In this document: positions 56,720 to 64,000 of the stretch, piece after piece
Position numbering within the stretch: the stretch's first letter is position 1
Layout: each line of letters begins with the position of its first letter
Assembly: GCA_031376285.1 (NCBI GenBank)
Contig: JANMDN010000048.1
Span: 1-64,000, forward strand
Reading direction: 5' to 3'
Length of the DNA: 64,000 nucleotides
DNA from: JANMDN01 sp031376285
Lineage (GTDB): Bacteria; Actinomycetota; Thermoleophilia; Miltoncostaeales; Miltoncostaeaceae
Position numbers and translations under genes: made by a program
The notes under the pieces: model-generated
What the model was told of the DNA's origin: nothing
The model's input: the letters and a program-made list of their open reading frames with translations, nothing else
Databases searched by the model: none

Positions 56720-57089
56720 CTTGATCGAGCGCGACATCGACGGTCGTCACGTTCGACGGTCGTCCGTCGCCTCGCCCGAGGTAGCCGGCAAGGGCCCCAG
56801 TGGCGAGCCCAAGTACGAAAATCGACGCGATGGCCAACCAGCGGCGCCCGGCGCGCGGCCGGGTCGGGCGCGACGCTTGCGTGCGACGCGGGTCGCTTCG
56901 ACGCGGCGGCGCAGGTCGCACGTCGTCGGTGCGCGTTTCCGTGCCAGGCGGAGCCTGAAGCGGTTCCTCAGGCGTCGGGGGGAGACCCCCGGCCGCGGGC
57001 TCCGGGTTACCTCCCCGCGGGCCGCGGGCAGGGAGCTGCGTCCATTCGAAGTCCTCACCCCAGCCGGAGTCCCCGGACCCTGACGTCAT
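56697..57089 (-). CDS. Single-pass membrane protein, C-terminal anchor
   Basis: 130 residues from ATG 57089 (overlap ATGA with the preceding gene). The long, Pro/Arg-rich, probably disordered N-terminal half (GWGEDFEWTQLPARGPRGGN) is followed by one membrane helix (RRWLAIASIFVLGLATGALA) near residue 85 and a short extracytoplasmic tail ending VTVTVTR. It is the last gene of the chain ftsB-like, DUF501, 57086 gene. The role is unknown; a cell-envelope partner is likely from position. Confidence 0.65.
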   Translation of the reverse strand: MTSGSGDSGWGEDFEWTQLPARGPRGGNPEPAAGGLPPTPEEPLQAPPGTETRTDDVRPAPPRRSDPRRTQASRPTRPRAGRRWLAIASIFVLGLATGALAGYLGRGDGRPSNVTTVDVALDQVTVTVTR

Positions 57090-57397
57090 CGTCCACCGGA
57101 CCAGTCTGACGCCTGGCGGCGGTGCTGCCCGAAGGCACCGTCCAAGGCCGATCCGCGGTCCCAAGCGTCGGGGGTCCTCGGCGCGACGCGCGCGGCAAGT
57201 GGCAGAAACCAGTCGTCGGATGCGTCATAGACGTCAAGGAGCTGTGCGAGGTGAAATGCCGGGCCGAGCCGCCGCCGGATCTCGTCCTCTACCGCGTCGG
57301 CGATCGCAAGACGGGCCGCTCGGACCGGACTTGGCCGGCCAAGGGCCTCCAGCCCTCGGTCCCAAGCCAGCATCGCAAGCTGCATACTCGCCGTCAC
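57086..57397 (-). CDS. Conserved-position hypothetical protein between DUF501 and a membrane protein
   Basis: 103 residues. Helical and soluble: MQLAMLAWDRGLEALGRPS, AARLAIADAVEDEIRRRLGP and FHLAQLLDVYDASDDWFLPL. Both ends overlap neighbours by 4 nt (ATGA), so it is tightly coupled to DUF501 upstream and to the membrane protein downstream. I cannot name a family. The tight coupling suggests a shared function in this FtsB-DUF501 chain. Confidence 0.7.
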   Translation of the reverse strand: MTASMQLAMLAWDRGLEALGRPSPVRAARLAIADAVEDEIRRRLGPAFHLAQLLDVYDASDDWFLPLAARVAPRTPDAWDRGSALDGAFGQHRRQASDWSGGR

Positions 57398-57909
57398 GCG
57401 TTCATCCGATCGATGCAGCAGCGCTCCGGCCAGCGTGCGCCTGACCGCTCCAGGATCCAGTCCGAGACCGGTCCGCCGTCACGCGCGAGGCCGAGCGCGA
57501 GATGGGCGTGCAAACATTTCACGTGTGCTGGGTCTCCGGCGCCGGCCACGCGGTAGCCGGCGTGAAGCTCCCCGTGGAGACGGTGGGCGTCGGCCACCGC
57601 AGGGGCGAGGTCGACGTCCCGGTCAAGCGCCTCGACGCCACCGTCGGCCTCGAGTCGACTCACGGCCGTGCACATCGCGTGGCACACGAGCCAGTAGCGG
57701 GTCGGGAATGGCCGCCCTTTCCCGTCCACTGGATCGTTCTCGATGACGGCGGGTCGACCGTGCGGGCAGCGGCGAGCAACGTGAAAGGGCGCCGCGGGGA
57801 TTCGTCCAAGAAGCTGCGCAACGTCCGCCGCGTCGCCACCGGTCGACCGAGCGGTCGCCAGCGACTCAGCCCTCGCCTTCGAGCTTCTTGATTCGGAAGA
57901 TTCGCTCAT
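57394..57909 (-). CDS. DUF501 family protein
   Basis: About 171 residues from ATG 57909; the frame extends to 57939 into the ftsB-like gene. Family marks are HVARRCPHGRPAVIENDPV, GRPFPTRYWLVCHAMCTAVS and RLEADGGV, with the conserved Cys and His residues. DUF501 genes normally sit directly after an FtsB/DivIC gene in actinobacteria, exactly as here (44-nt overlap with the preceding gene). The molecular function is not established. Confidence 0.88.
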   Translation of the reverse strand: MSESSESRSSKARAESLATARSTGGDAADVAQLLGRIPAAPFHVARRCPHGRPAVIENDPVDGKGRPFPTRYWLVCHAMCTAVSRLEADGGVEALDRDVDLAPAVADAHRLHGELHAGYRVAGAGDPAHVKCLHAHLALGLARDGGPVSDWILERSGARWPERCCIDRMNA

Positions 57910-58159
57910 TGGGACGAACGAGGTGCAGTTGGCGGGCACGCGCCTCGCTCACCTCGGGCTGTTGAAGCGCCTTGAGTCGCCTCGTGAGCGCGTCGCGCTG
58001 CGCCATCTCGCGTGAGAGGGCGATCTGCTCGCGGCGCAGGGCCCCTCGCTGGTCGAGGTATCCCTGGACCGGAACGACCAGCGCGACGCAGAGGCCAACC
58101 GTGAGACCCGCGACCAGGAACCGGCCACGAATCGAAGTGGGTTGCCTGCGATGTGCCAT
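57866..58159 (-). CDS. ftsB: Septum formation initiator, FtsB/DivIC-like
   Basis: 97 residues from ATG 58159. One N-terminal membrane helix (RFLVAGLTVGLCVALVVPVQ) is followed by a coiled coil (ALRREQIALSREMAQRDALT, RRLKALQQPEVSEARARQLH) and the conserved ERIFRIKKLEGEG. This is the standard FtsB/DivIC plan. The protein bridges FtsL and FtsQ in the divisome. Position between enolase and DUF501 is the actinobacterial norm. Confidence 0.9.
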   Translation of the reverse strand: MAHRRQPTSIRGRFLVAGLTVGLCVALVVPVQGYLDQRGALRREQIALSREMAQRDALTRRLKALQQPEVSEARARQLHLVRPNERIFRIKKLEGEG

Positions 58160-58281
58160 CGAGTCTCCGAACGCCAAGGTACGCACCGTCTCTGTACTGG
58201 TACGTCACGAGACTCCAAGCTCCTCCCCGCGACCGCCATGATCGTCGACGGTTGCGGACAAACGAATGCGGCTCGAACAGG

Positions 58282-59562
58282 TCAACGGCGCCCGAACGCG
58301 GCCCGTCCCGGGTAGCTGGCCGCCGGCCCGAGGCGATCTTCGATCCGCAGGAGGCGGTTGTACTTCGCGACGCGTTCGCTACGCGACGGGGCCCCGGTCT
58401 TGATCTGCCCGGCGCCGGTCGCGACCGCCAAATCGGCGATCAGGGTGTCCTCGGTCTCACCGGACCGATGCGAGATGATCGCGGTATAGCCAGCTCGCCA
58501 CGCGAGCTCGATCGCGGCGAGCGTCTCGGAGAGCGTCCCGATCTGGTTCAGCTTCACGAGGATACTGTTGGCGATCCCCTCGTCGATGCCTCGCGTGAGT
58601 CGCTGGGTGTTGGTCACGAAGAGATCGTCGCCGACGAGCTGAACGCTCCCGCCCAGACGATCGGTGAGGAGCTTCCAGCCGTCCCAATCCTCCTCAGCCA
58701 TCCCGTCTTCGATCGACACGATGGGGAACTCCGCGCAGAGCTCAGCCAGGTAGGCCACCATCTCCTCTGGGAGAAGACTGCGCCCCTCGCCTTCGAGGTG
58801 GTAGGCGCCGTCCCGGTAGAACTCCGTCGACGCGACATCGAGGGCCAGGGCAACGTCCTCGCCGGGCGTGTAGCCGGCCGCCGAAATCGCCTCCATGATG
58901 ATCGCGAGCGCCTCGGCGTTACTGGCGAGGTCTGGCGCGAAACCCCCTTCGTCGCCGACGCCGGTGGCGAGTTTACGACCGCGCAGCACGCGCTTGAGCT
59001 CACCGTAGACCTCGGCCCCGACCCGTAGCGCCTCGGCAAACGTTCGAGTGCTCAAGGGGACGATCATGTACTCCTGAAAATCCACGCTCGTATCCGCGTG
59101 TGCGCCGCCGTTCAGGATGTTCATGAGCGGTACGGGAAGCCGGTGGGCCCGAGCGCCGCCGATGTAGCGGTAGAGCGGCATGTCGAGGTCCGCGGCGGCC
59201 GCGGCGGCGACCGCGAGCGAGCAACCGAGGATCGCGTTGGCGCCGAGACGTCCCTTGTTGGGCGTCCCATCGAGCTCGATCATTGATCGATCGATGATCG
59301 CCTGATCGCTTGCCTCACGCCCGATCAGCAGTCCGGCGAGCTCGTCCTCGACGTTTGCGACGGCCTTCATGACTCCGCGACCGGCGTACGCCGAAGGATC
59401 GCCGTCGCGCAGCTCGAGGGCCTCGAAGGTGCCGGTGCTGGCCCCTGACGGCACGCTGGCTCGCCCAATTGCGCCCGACGCGAGGGTGACCTCGACCTCA
59501 ATCGTCGGCTGTCCCCGGGAATCGAGGATCTGAAGGGCGTGAACGCGGGCGATCTTGGACAT
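58282..59562 (-). CDS. eno: Enolase
   Basis: 426 residues from ATG 59562 (MSKIARVHALQILDSRGQPT); a longer upstream frame is not protein-like. Conserved features include SVPSGASTGTFEALELRDGD, NILNGGAHADTSVDFQEYM, catalytic SIEDGMAEEDWDGW, KLNQIGTLSET and SHRSGETEDTLIADLAV. It interconverts 2-phosphoglycerate and phosphoenolpyruvate in glycolysis. A gap of 122 bp separates it from ftsB. Complete and canonical. Confidence 0.98.
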   Translation of the reverse strand: MSKIARVHALQILDSRGQPTIEVEVTLASGAIGRASVPSGASTGTFEALELRDGDPSAYAGRGVMKAVANVEDELAGLLIGREASDQAIIDRSMIELDGTPNKGRLGANAILGCSLAVAAAAAADLDMPLYRYIGGARAHRLPVPLMNILNGGAHADTSVDFQEYMIVPLSTRTFAEALRVGAEVYGELKRVLRGRKLATGVGDEGGFAPDLASNAEALAIIMEAISAAGYTPGEDVALALDVASTEFYRDGAYHLEGEGRSLLPEEMVAYLAELCAEFPIVSIEDGMAEEDWDGWKLLTDRLGGSVQLVGDDLFVTNTQRLTRGIDEGIANSILVKLNQIGTLSETLAAIELAWRAGYTAIISHRSGETEDTLIADLAVATGAGQIKTGAPSRSERVAKYNRLLRIEDRLGPAASYPGRAAFGRR

Positions 59563-59593
59563 CGGCACTCCGGGGTCGATTGACGCCGAGAGT

Positions 59594-60652
59594 CTATCCC
59601 GACGTCGGGCTCGCGCCATGCCAGGGAGGATCGGTCGATAATGCCTCGACAGCCGTCCGGTACCAGGTGAGTTGGTCGTCCAGGCCAAGCCGCTCGAAGT
59701 CGTCGCCGGACGCCGCGGCAAGCGCTGCGGCCCGCTCGACCCGTGTGCGAAAACGTTGCGCACTCGAACGAAGCGCGAGTTCTGGATCAGCCCCGATCTG
59801 GCGTGCGACGCCGATGGCGGCGAAGAGGACATCGCCCAGTTCCTCGAACACCGGTTCTCGGGTCAGCTCACCAATTTCTTCGTGGAGTTTGCCGAGGGCC
59901 GCGTCGATACCGGGGAACTCGAATCCGACCGTCGCGGCGCGCTTACAGACCTTGGCCGCGAAGGCGAGTGCCGGAAGGCCGACGGGGAGCTCGTGAAAAA
60001 TCCCTTCCTGTGGGCGTTCCTCACGCTTTCGTTGCTCCCAAATGTCGACAACGCCGCTGGCGTCGTGTGCTTCCATCTCACCGTAGACGTGCGGGTGGCG
60101 TGAGATCAGCTTGTCGGCCTGCTCGGAGGCGATCGTGCCGAGGTCGATGGGATGTGACTCTTCGAGGAGTTGAGCGAGGAAAACCGTCTGGAAGAGGAGA
60201 TCCCCCAGCTCGTCGGCTTGGTGGGCTGGATCCCCAGAGTTGATCGCCTCGGCAACCTCGAAGGCCTCCTCGATTGTGTGCGGCACGATCGACTCGGCCG
60301 TCTGCACGCGGTCCCACGGGCACTCCGCGCGAAGCCGGCGCCCGACGGCCACGAGGCGCGCAACATCGGCACCGATCGCCCGACTGCGGAGCGCGTCGCG
60401 AGTCGGCAACGTCCGAGCGCCCGGGAGCGCGCCCGCAAGACGCCACGCGTCGGAGTCCGGTGCTGCGACGACGGCACCGTCGGGCAGGCTCGACAGATCC
60501 TCGCCGAGCAGTGTTGGTGCCACACCGATCCGGGCCTGAAGGTCGGCGCCGAGCGGGGGCGAGAAAACCACATGCGCGCCGGTGATGGCCTCAATCGCCA
60601 CCGCCGGCACGCTGTCACTGTCGCCGGGGCCAAGCCCGACGATGAGGATCAT
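59594..60652 (-). CDS. mazG: MazG nucleotide pyrophosphohydrolase with degenerate methylase-like N-terminus
   Basis: 352 residues from ATG 60652. The first about 95 residues (ILIVGLGPGDSDSVPAVAIE, AHVVFSPP) look like a shortened tetrapyrrole-methylase-type domain, as in YabN fusions, but too short to be active. Two MazG repeats follow: CPWDRVQTAESIVPHTIEEA with EAFEVAEAI and DELGDLLFQTVFLAQ (EExxE..DExxD metal site), and a second repeat with LHEEIGELTREPVFEELGDV. It hydrolyses NTPs, for housekeeping or ppGpp control. The start overlaps the PpiC stop by 4 nt. Confidence 0.93.
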   Translation of the reverse strand: MILIVGLGPGDSDSVPAVAIEAITGAHVVFSPPLGADLQARIGVAPTLLGEDLSSLPDGAVVAAPDSDAWRLAGALPGARTLPTRDALRSRAIGADVARLVAVGRRLRAECPWDRVQTAESIVPHTIEEAFEVAEAINSGDPAHQADELGDLLFQTVFLAQLLEESHPIDLGTIASEQADKLISRHPHVYGEMEAHDASGVVDIWEQRKREERPQEGIFHELPVGLPALAFAAKVCKRAATVGFEFPGIDAALGKLHEEIGELTREPVFEELGDVLFAAIGVARQIGADPELALRSSAQRFRTRVERAAALAAASGDDFERLGLDDQLTWYRTAVEALSTDPPWHGASPTSG

Positions 60653-61722
60653 GGGGTCGCTGGGGCCGCGGTTCCGGTTGTCGAGGTCGACGCCGTGCCC
60701 GTGCTCGTTGTCTTGAGCTGGTCCTGCGGAACGAGGTCGAGGTTCGCGTAGGTGGTTCGCTTGCGGTAGGAGCTCACGGTCTTCTCCTGCCACGTCTTGA
60801 AGGCCGCCTGCTGCGTCGTCCCGGACTGAGCCGAGATGATCTGCGCCTTCGCTTCATCAAACGGGGTCGTGGTGGCCGGCTGGAGCACCACGCGAATGAC
60901 GTGCCAGCCGAACTGTGACTTGACGGGCTTTGAGATCTCGCCGTTCTTCAGCTTGAACGCGGCCGTCTCGAACTCCGGGACGAACGCACCTTTCTGGATC
61001 AGGCCGAGATCGCCGCCCTGGGACTTCGAGCCCGGATCCTCCGAGAACTGCGCCGCGAGGGATGCGAAGTTCACTTCGTTTGCTTGCCCGCTTAGCTTGG
61101 TCGCGAGCGCCTGAGTCTTGAGGAGGATGTGGTAGACCCGACGTCCGGCACGCACCTGGAACTGCGCCTTGTTGTCGGCGTAGTACTTCTTGGCGTCGGC
61201 CTCGGTGAACTTCACGTCGCGGGTGATGTGCGCGTAGAGCTTCGGCAGCTCGGCCTCACCGCGAAGGAGATCCCGTGCCTCCGGGAGGGTGTACTTGCGG
61301 TCAACGAGCAGCTTGTCGAACTTCTTACGGTCGCCTCCGAAACCGGTCTTGACCAGGTCGGCGACGCGCGCGTCGACGTCCTTGTCGCTCACCTCGCAGG
61401 ACTTCCCGCATTTCTCCGACTCGGCGGAGTAGACGCGTTGGAGGAACATCTGCTCAAGAATCTGCTTCTTGAAGGCGGTGAACTCCTTGGTGTTCTCCTT
61501 CGGAGTCGTCTGGTTGCTCGCCTTGGCCTGGGCTGTTTGCTGCTCGATCACCCGGGCGAGCTGCTGCGTGGTAATCGTGCCGTCGCCGAGCTTGATGGCG
61601 ACCCCGGCAGGCAGACCGCCGACCTTGACCTTCGCCGCCGAGTTCGAGCCGTCACCGCCGCCGCAGCCCGCCGTGGCGGCAACCGCAGTGGCACAAGCAA
61701 TGCTGAGAATTGCGCGTTTCAT
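60649..61722 (-). CDS. PpiC/SurA-type peptidyl-prolyl isomerase lipoprotein
   Basis: 357 residues from ATG 61722 with GGAGGA upstream. Lipoprotein signal MKRAILSIACATAVAATAGC. The chaperone region (about 60-180) is helical; the parvulin domain shows RRVYHILLKTQALATKL, FSEDPGSKSQGGDLGLIQKG and EFETAAFKLKNGEISKPVKS with FGWHVIRV. It assists folding of exported proteins at the outer face of the membrane. The Thr/Ser-rich C-terminus is low complexity. The stop overlaps the mazG start (ATGA). Confidence 0.93.
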   Translation of the reverse strand: MKRAILSIACATAVAATAGCGGGDGSNSAAKVKVGGLPAGVAIKLGDGTITTQQLARVIEQQTAQAKASNQTTPKENTKEFTAFKKQILEQMFLQRVYSAESEKCGKSCEVSDKDVDARVADLVKTGFGGDRKKFDKLLVDRKYTLPEARDLLRGEAELPKLYAHITRDVKFTEADAKKYYADNKAQFQVRAGRRVYHILLKTQALATKLSGQANEVNFASLAAQFSEDPGSKSQGGDLGLIQKGAFVPEFETAAFKLKNGEISKPVKSQFGWHVIRVVLQPATTTPFDEAKAQIISAQSGTTQQAAFKTWQEKTVSSYRKRTTYANLDLVPQDQLKTTSTGTASTSTTGTAAPATP

Positions 61723-61804
61723 CCCATTCCTCCGTCGGACGCGGGCGATCGTAGCACGCACTCATTGGATGTCTGACGGACCCGGTTCGGCCCTAACCAT
61801 TCGC

Positions 61805-64000
61805 TCACGCGGGCGCAACCACGGGAGCCTCAAGCGGGGCAAGAAGCGACTCCAGCGCCTCCGTGACCTCGAGTGCGGTGGCCAGTCGCTCGGCCGGATC
61901 AGCGCCCGTCGAGACCGAAACCGTTCGATCAATCGACACGTAGGTGAGGCGCGGGACGCGGTCGCGCAGTGCCGCGACCTGCGCGGCCCCGAGCAGGATC
62001 GGCGCAAGCGAGAGCTTCGTGCCGCGCCCGGCGAGGTGCGTGACCCCGATCGAGCGTAGGCCAACCTTGATCCGCTGAATGGTCAGGAGCGCCTCGACCG
62101 GACCCGGCAGCTCGCCGAACCGGTCGGCAACCTCCGCGGCGAGCCGCTCCAGGTCATCTGAGCTGTCCGCGTGGGCGATTCGTCGGTGCAGGTCGATCTT
62201 CGCCGCTTCGAAGGGCACGAAGCTCGACGGGATGTGCGCTGAGACGGGCAGGTCAATTCGGACGTCGGCGTGCGGCACCTCCCCATGACGAAGGGCGACG
62301 GCCTCTTCGAGCATCTCGACGTAGAGCTCAAAACCGACCGCGGCGACGTGTCCGCTCTGTTCGTCGCCCAGCAGGTTCCCCGCGCCGCGAATCTCGAGGT
62401 CGCGCATGGCGATCTTGAGGCCGCTCCCGAGTTCGGTGTAGTCGGCCAGGGCGCGCAGCCGAGCCGCGGCGTCGTGGGTTAACGCGTTCTCGTCCGGGTA
62501 GAGCAGGTATGCGTGAGCGATCACGCTCGAGCGACCCACTCTCCCCCGGATTTGGTAAAGCTGGGACAGCCCCAGCCGGTCGGCCCGATCGACGACCAGG
62601 GTGTTGGCCTGCGGGATGTCGAGCCCGGACTCGATGATCGTCGTTGCGACGAGGACATCCCCCTCACCGCGGATAAACGCCAGCATGACGTCCTCGAGCT
62701 GATGCTCAGGCATCTGGCCATGAGCAACGAGCACCCTGAGGTCGGGCACGAGCCCCCGAACGTGGGCGGCGGCCTCCTCGATCGTCTCGACCCGGTTGTG
62801 CAGATAGAAGGCCTGCCCCCCACGCTCGGCCTCGCGCAGAAGGGCCGAGCGGACCAGCTCCTCGTCGTACTGACCGATGTGGGTCGCGATGGGGCGACGC
62901 CCGGGTGGAGGGGTTTCGATGACGCTGATGTCGCGCAGACCCGACAGGGACATCTGGAGCGTCCGTGGGATCGGGGTGGCGCTCAGCGCGAGGACGTCGA
63001 CTGTCGTGCGCAGGCGGCGAAGAGCCTCCTTTTGGGCGACACCGAAGCGCTGCTCCTCATCGACAACCACGAGACCGAGATCCCTCGGCTGAACGTCCAT
63101 CCCAAGGAGACGATGCGTTCCGATGAGGATGTCGAGCTTGCCGTCGCGATACCGGGCGAGCGCGTTGCGGACCTCGCGAGGGGAGCGAAAGCGGTTGACC
63201 ATGTCAATCGAAACCGCAACCTCCGACATCCGCTCCCGGAAGGTCGCGAGATGCTGTTGGGCGAGGATCGTCGTCGGCACGAGCACCATGACTTGCTTGC
63301 CTGCGGCGGTCGCCTTGAACGCTGCTCGCATCGCGACCTCGGTCTTACCGAAGCCGACATCGCCGCAGATGAGGCGGTCCATCGGCCTCGCCCGCTCCAT
63401 GTCCTCCCCGACCTCGTCGATCGCGCGCTCTTGATCTGGAGTCTCCCGGTACGGGAAGGCGCGTTCGAACTCCGCGACGAGCTCGTCGTCTTGCGGATAG
63501 GCGAACCCGACCGCGCGGGACCTGGCCTCGTAGAGCGCGATGAGGTCGCCAGCCATCTCGTGGACCGCCGCGCGCGCGCGCGACTTCATGCGGTCCCACG
63601 CCTTCCCGCCGAGGCGTGAGAGGGCCGGTTCGGTTCCGTCCGAGCCGATGTAGCGCGTGACCCGATCGAGCTGGTCGTGCGGGACGAAGAGTCGATCGGA
63701 ACCGGCGAACGCGATCGCGAGGTAGTCGCGCGTGACGTTTGCGACCGTGCGCGTCTCGAAACTCGTCAGTCGCCCGATGCCATGATCGACATGAACCACG
63801 TGGTCCCCGACGCGCAGGTCGAGGAAGCTCTGGATGTGGCGACCGATCATCGGCCGGTCCGCAGACGTGGCACGGCGACTTCGACGAAGGATCGCCGACG
63901 CCGGCACGATCGCGAGCCTGAGCTCGCGGGAGATCACCCCGGTCGCAACGGGCAGCTGCACGAAGCTGACAACGCCCGCGACGGGACCGTCACTCTCGTC
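61805..64000 (-). CDS. mfd: Transcription-repair coupling factor Mfd (N-terminal part cut by window edge)
   Basis: The frame is open to the last base, so the N-terminal UvrB-like region lies outside. Visible from the right: the CarD-like RNA-polymerase-interacting domain (LDLRVGDHVVHVDHGIGRLT), then the translocase with Walker A CGDVGFGKTEVAMRAAF, DEEQ box VVVDEEQRFGVAQK, SATPIPRTLQMSLSG, IIESGLDIPQANTLVVDRAD, and GDEQSGHVAAVGFELYVEML with the TRCF C-terminal domain. Mfd removes stalled RNA polymerase and recruits UvrA. Complete where visible. Confidence 0.97.
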   Translation of the reverse strand, partial: DESDGPVAGVVSFVQLPVATGVISRELRLAIVPASAILRRSRRATSADRPMIGRHIQSFLDLRVGDHVVHVDHGIGRLTSFETRTVANVTRDYLAIAFAGSDRLFVPHDQLDRVTRYIGSDGTEPALSRLGGKAWDRMKSRARAAVHEMAGDLIALYEARSRAVGFAYPQDDELVAEFERAFPYRETPDQERAIDEVGEDMERARPMDRLICGDVGFGKTEVAMRAAFKATAAGKQVMVLVPTTILAQQHLATFRERMSEVAVSIDMVNRFRSPREVRNALARYRDGKLDILIGTHRLLGMDVQPRDLGLVVVDEEQRFGVAQKEALRRLRTTVDVLALSATPIPRTLQMSLSGLRDISVIETPPPGRRPIATHIGQYDEELVRSALLREAERGGQAFYLHNRVETIEEAAAHVRGLVPDLRVLVAHGQMPEHQLEDVMLAFIRGEGDVLVATTIIESGLDIPQANTLVVDRADRLGLSQLYQIRGRVGRSSVIAHAYLLYPDENALTHDAAARLRALADYTELGSGLKIAMRDLEIRGAGNLLGDEQSGHVAAVGFELYVEMLEEAVALRHGEVPHADVRIDLPVSAHIPSSFVPFEAAKIDLHRRIAHADSSDDLERLAAEVADRFGELPGPVEALLTIQRIKVGLRSIGVTHLAGRGTKLSLAPILLGAAQVAALRDRVPRLTYVSIDRTVSVSTGADPAERLATALEVTEALESLLAPLEAPVVAPA

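Overview
High-GC bacterial DNA, most consistent with a deep-branching actinobacterium (Thermoleophilia/Solirubrobacterales-like). This rests on actinobacterial core gene order (mfd, PpiC foldase, mazG, eno, ftsB-like, DUF501 on one strand), frequent GTG/TTG starts, 4-nt start/stop overlaps, csrA, and a YyaC-family gene outside the Firmicutes. The taxonomic call is an inference from gene content.

The window has two halves. From 1 to about 35.95 kb is accessory DNA resembling a conjugative or integrated mobile element. It carries the end of a VirB4-type ATPase, a VirD4 coupling protein, remnants of IS21-, IS3- and other IS elements, a very large secreted Rhs protein with a nuclease-like tip and a candidate immunity gene, a MobF relaxase/helicase, and a non-coding stretch with DnaA-box-like sites and perfect inverted repeats. 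Further genes are a double ribbon-helix-helix protein that shares a short EFRIG motif with the relaxase, a broken ssb gene and a broken XRE regulator. A defence-like stretch then runs from 18.5 to 34.7 kb: ParB-fold protein + Dam methylase, a PD-(D/E)XK restriction-type nuclease, an ISL3 insertion with a perfect 8-bp target duplication, a RyR-domain + patatin pair, and an operon of DNA/RNA non-specific endonuclease, TIR domain, WD40 repeats and an FG-GAP/RTX protein. The junctions of that operon are 4-nt overlaps, except TIR-WD40, which looks like one gene split at a run of six G.

The accessory half ends at a tRNA-Val(GAC) gene at 35988-36059 (minus strand, 3' end facing the accessory DNA), a classic attachment-site position. 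Right of it the chromosome looks ordinary and intact: purK-purE, YqeY, a MarR regulator with a visible operator, a glycosyltransferase, a ParA-FtsZ pair in which FtsZ lacks the usual C-terminal peptide, a DevR/NarL two-component pair, htpX, hflX, an L,D-transpeptidase, yyaC, CheY, a CBS protein, csrA, a probable omega subunit with a very long acidic tail, DUF501, an FtsB/DivIC-like protein, enolase, MazG, a PpiC foldase and mfd (cut by the right edge).

Single-nucleotide frameshifts are concentrated in the accessory half (istA, IS3 orfA, ssb, XRE, TIR-WD40, a gene upstream of dam, a small membrane protein) and absent from the core genes. This suggests decay or slippage in the mobile DNA rather than uniformly poor sequence.
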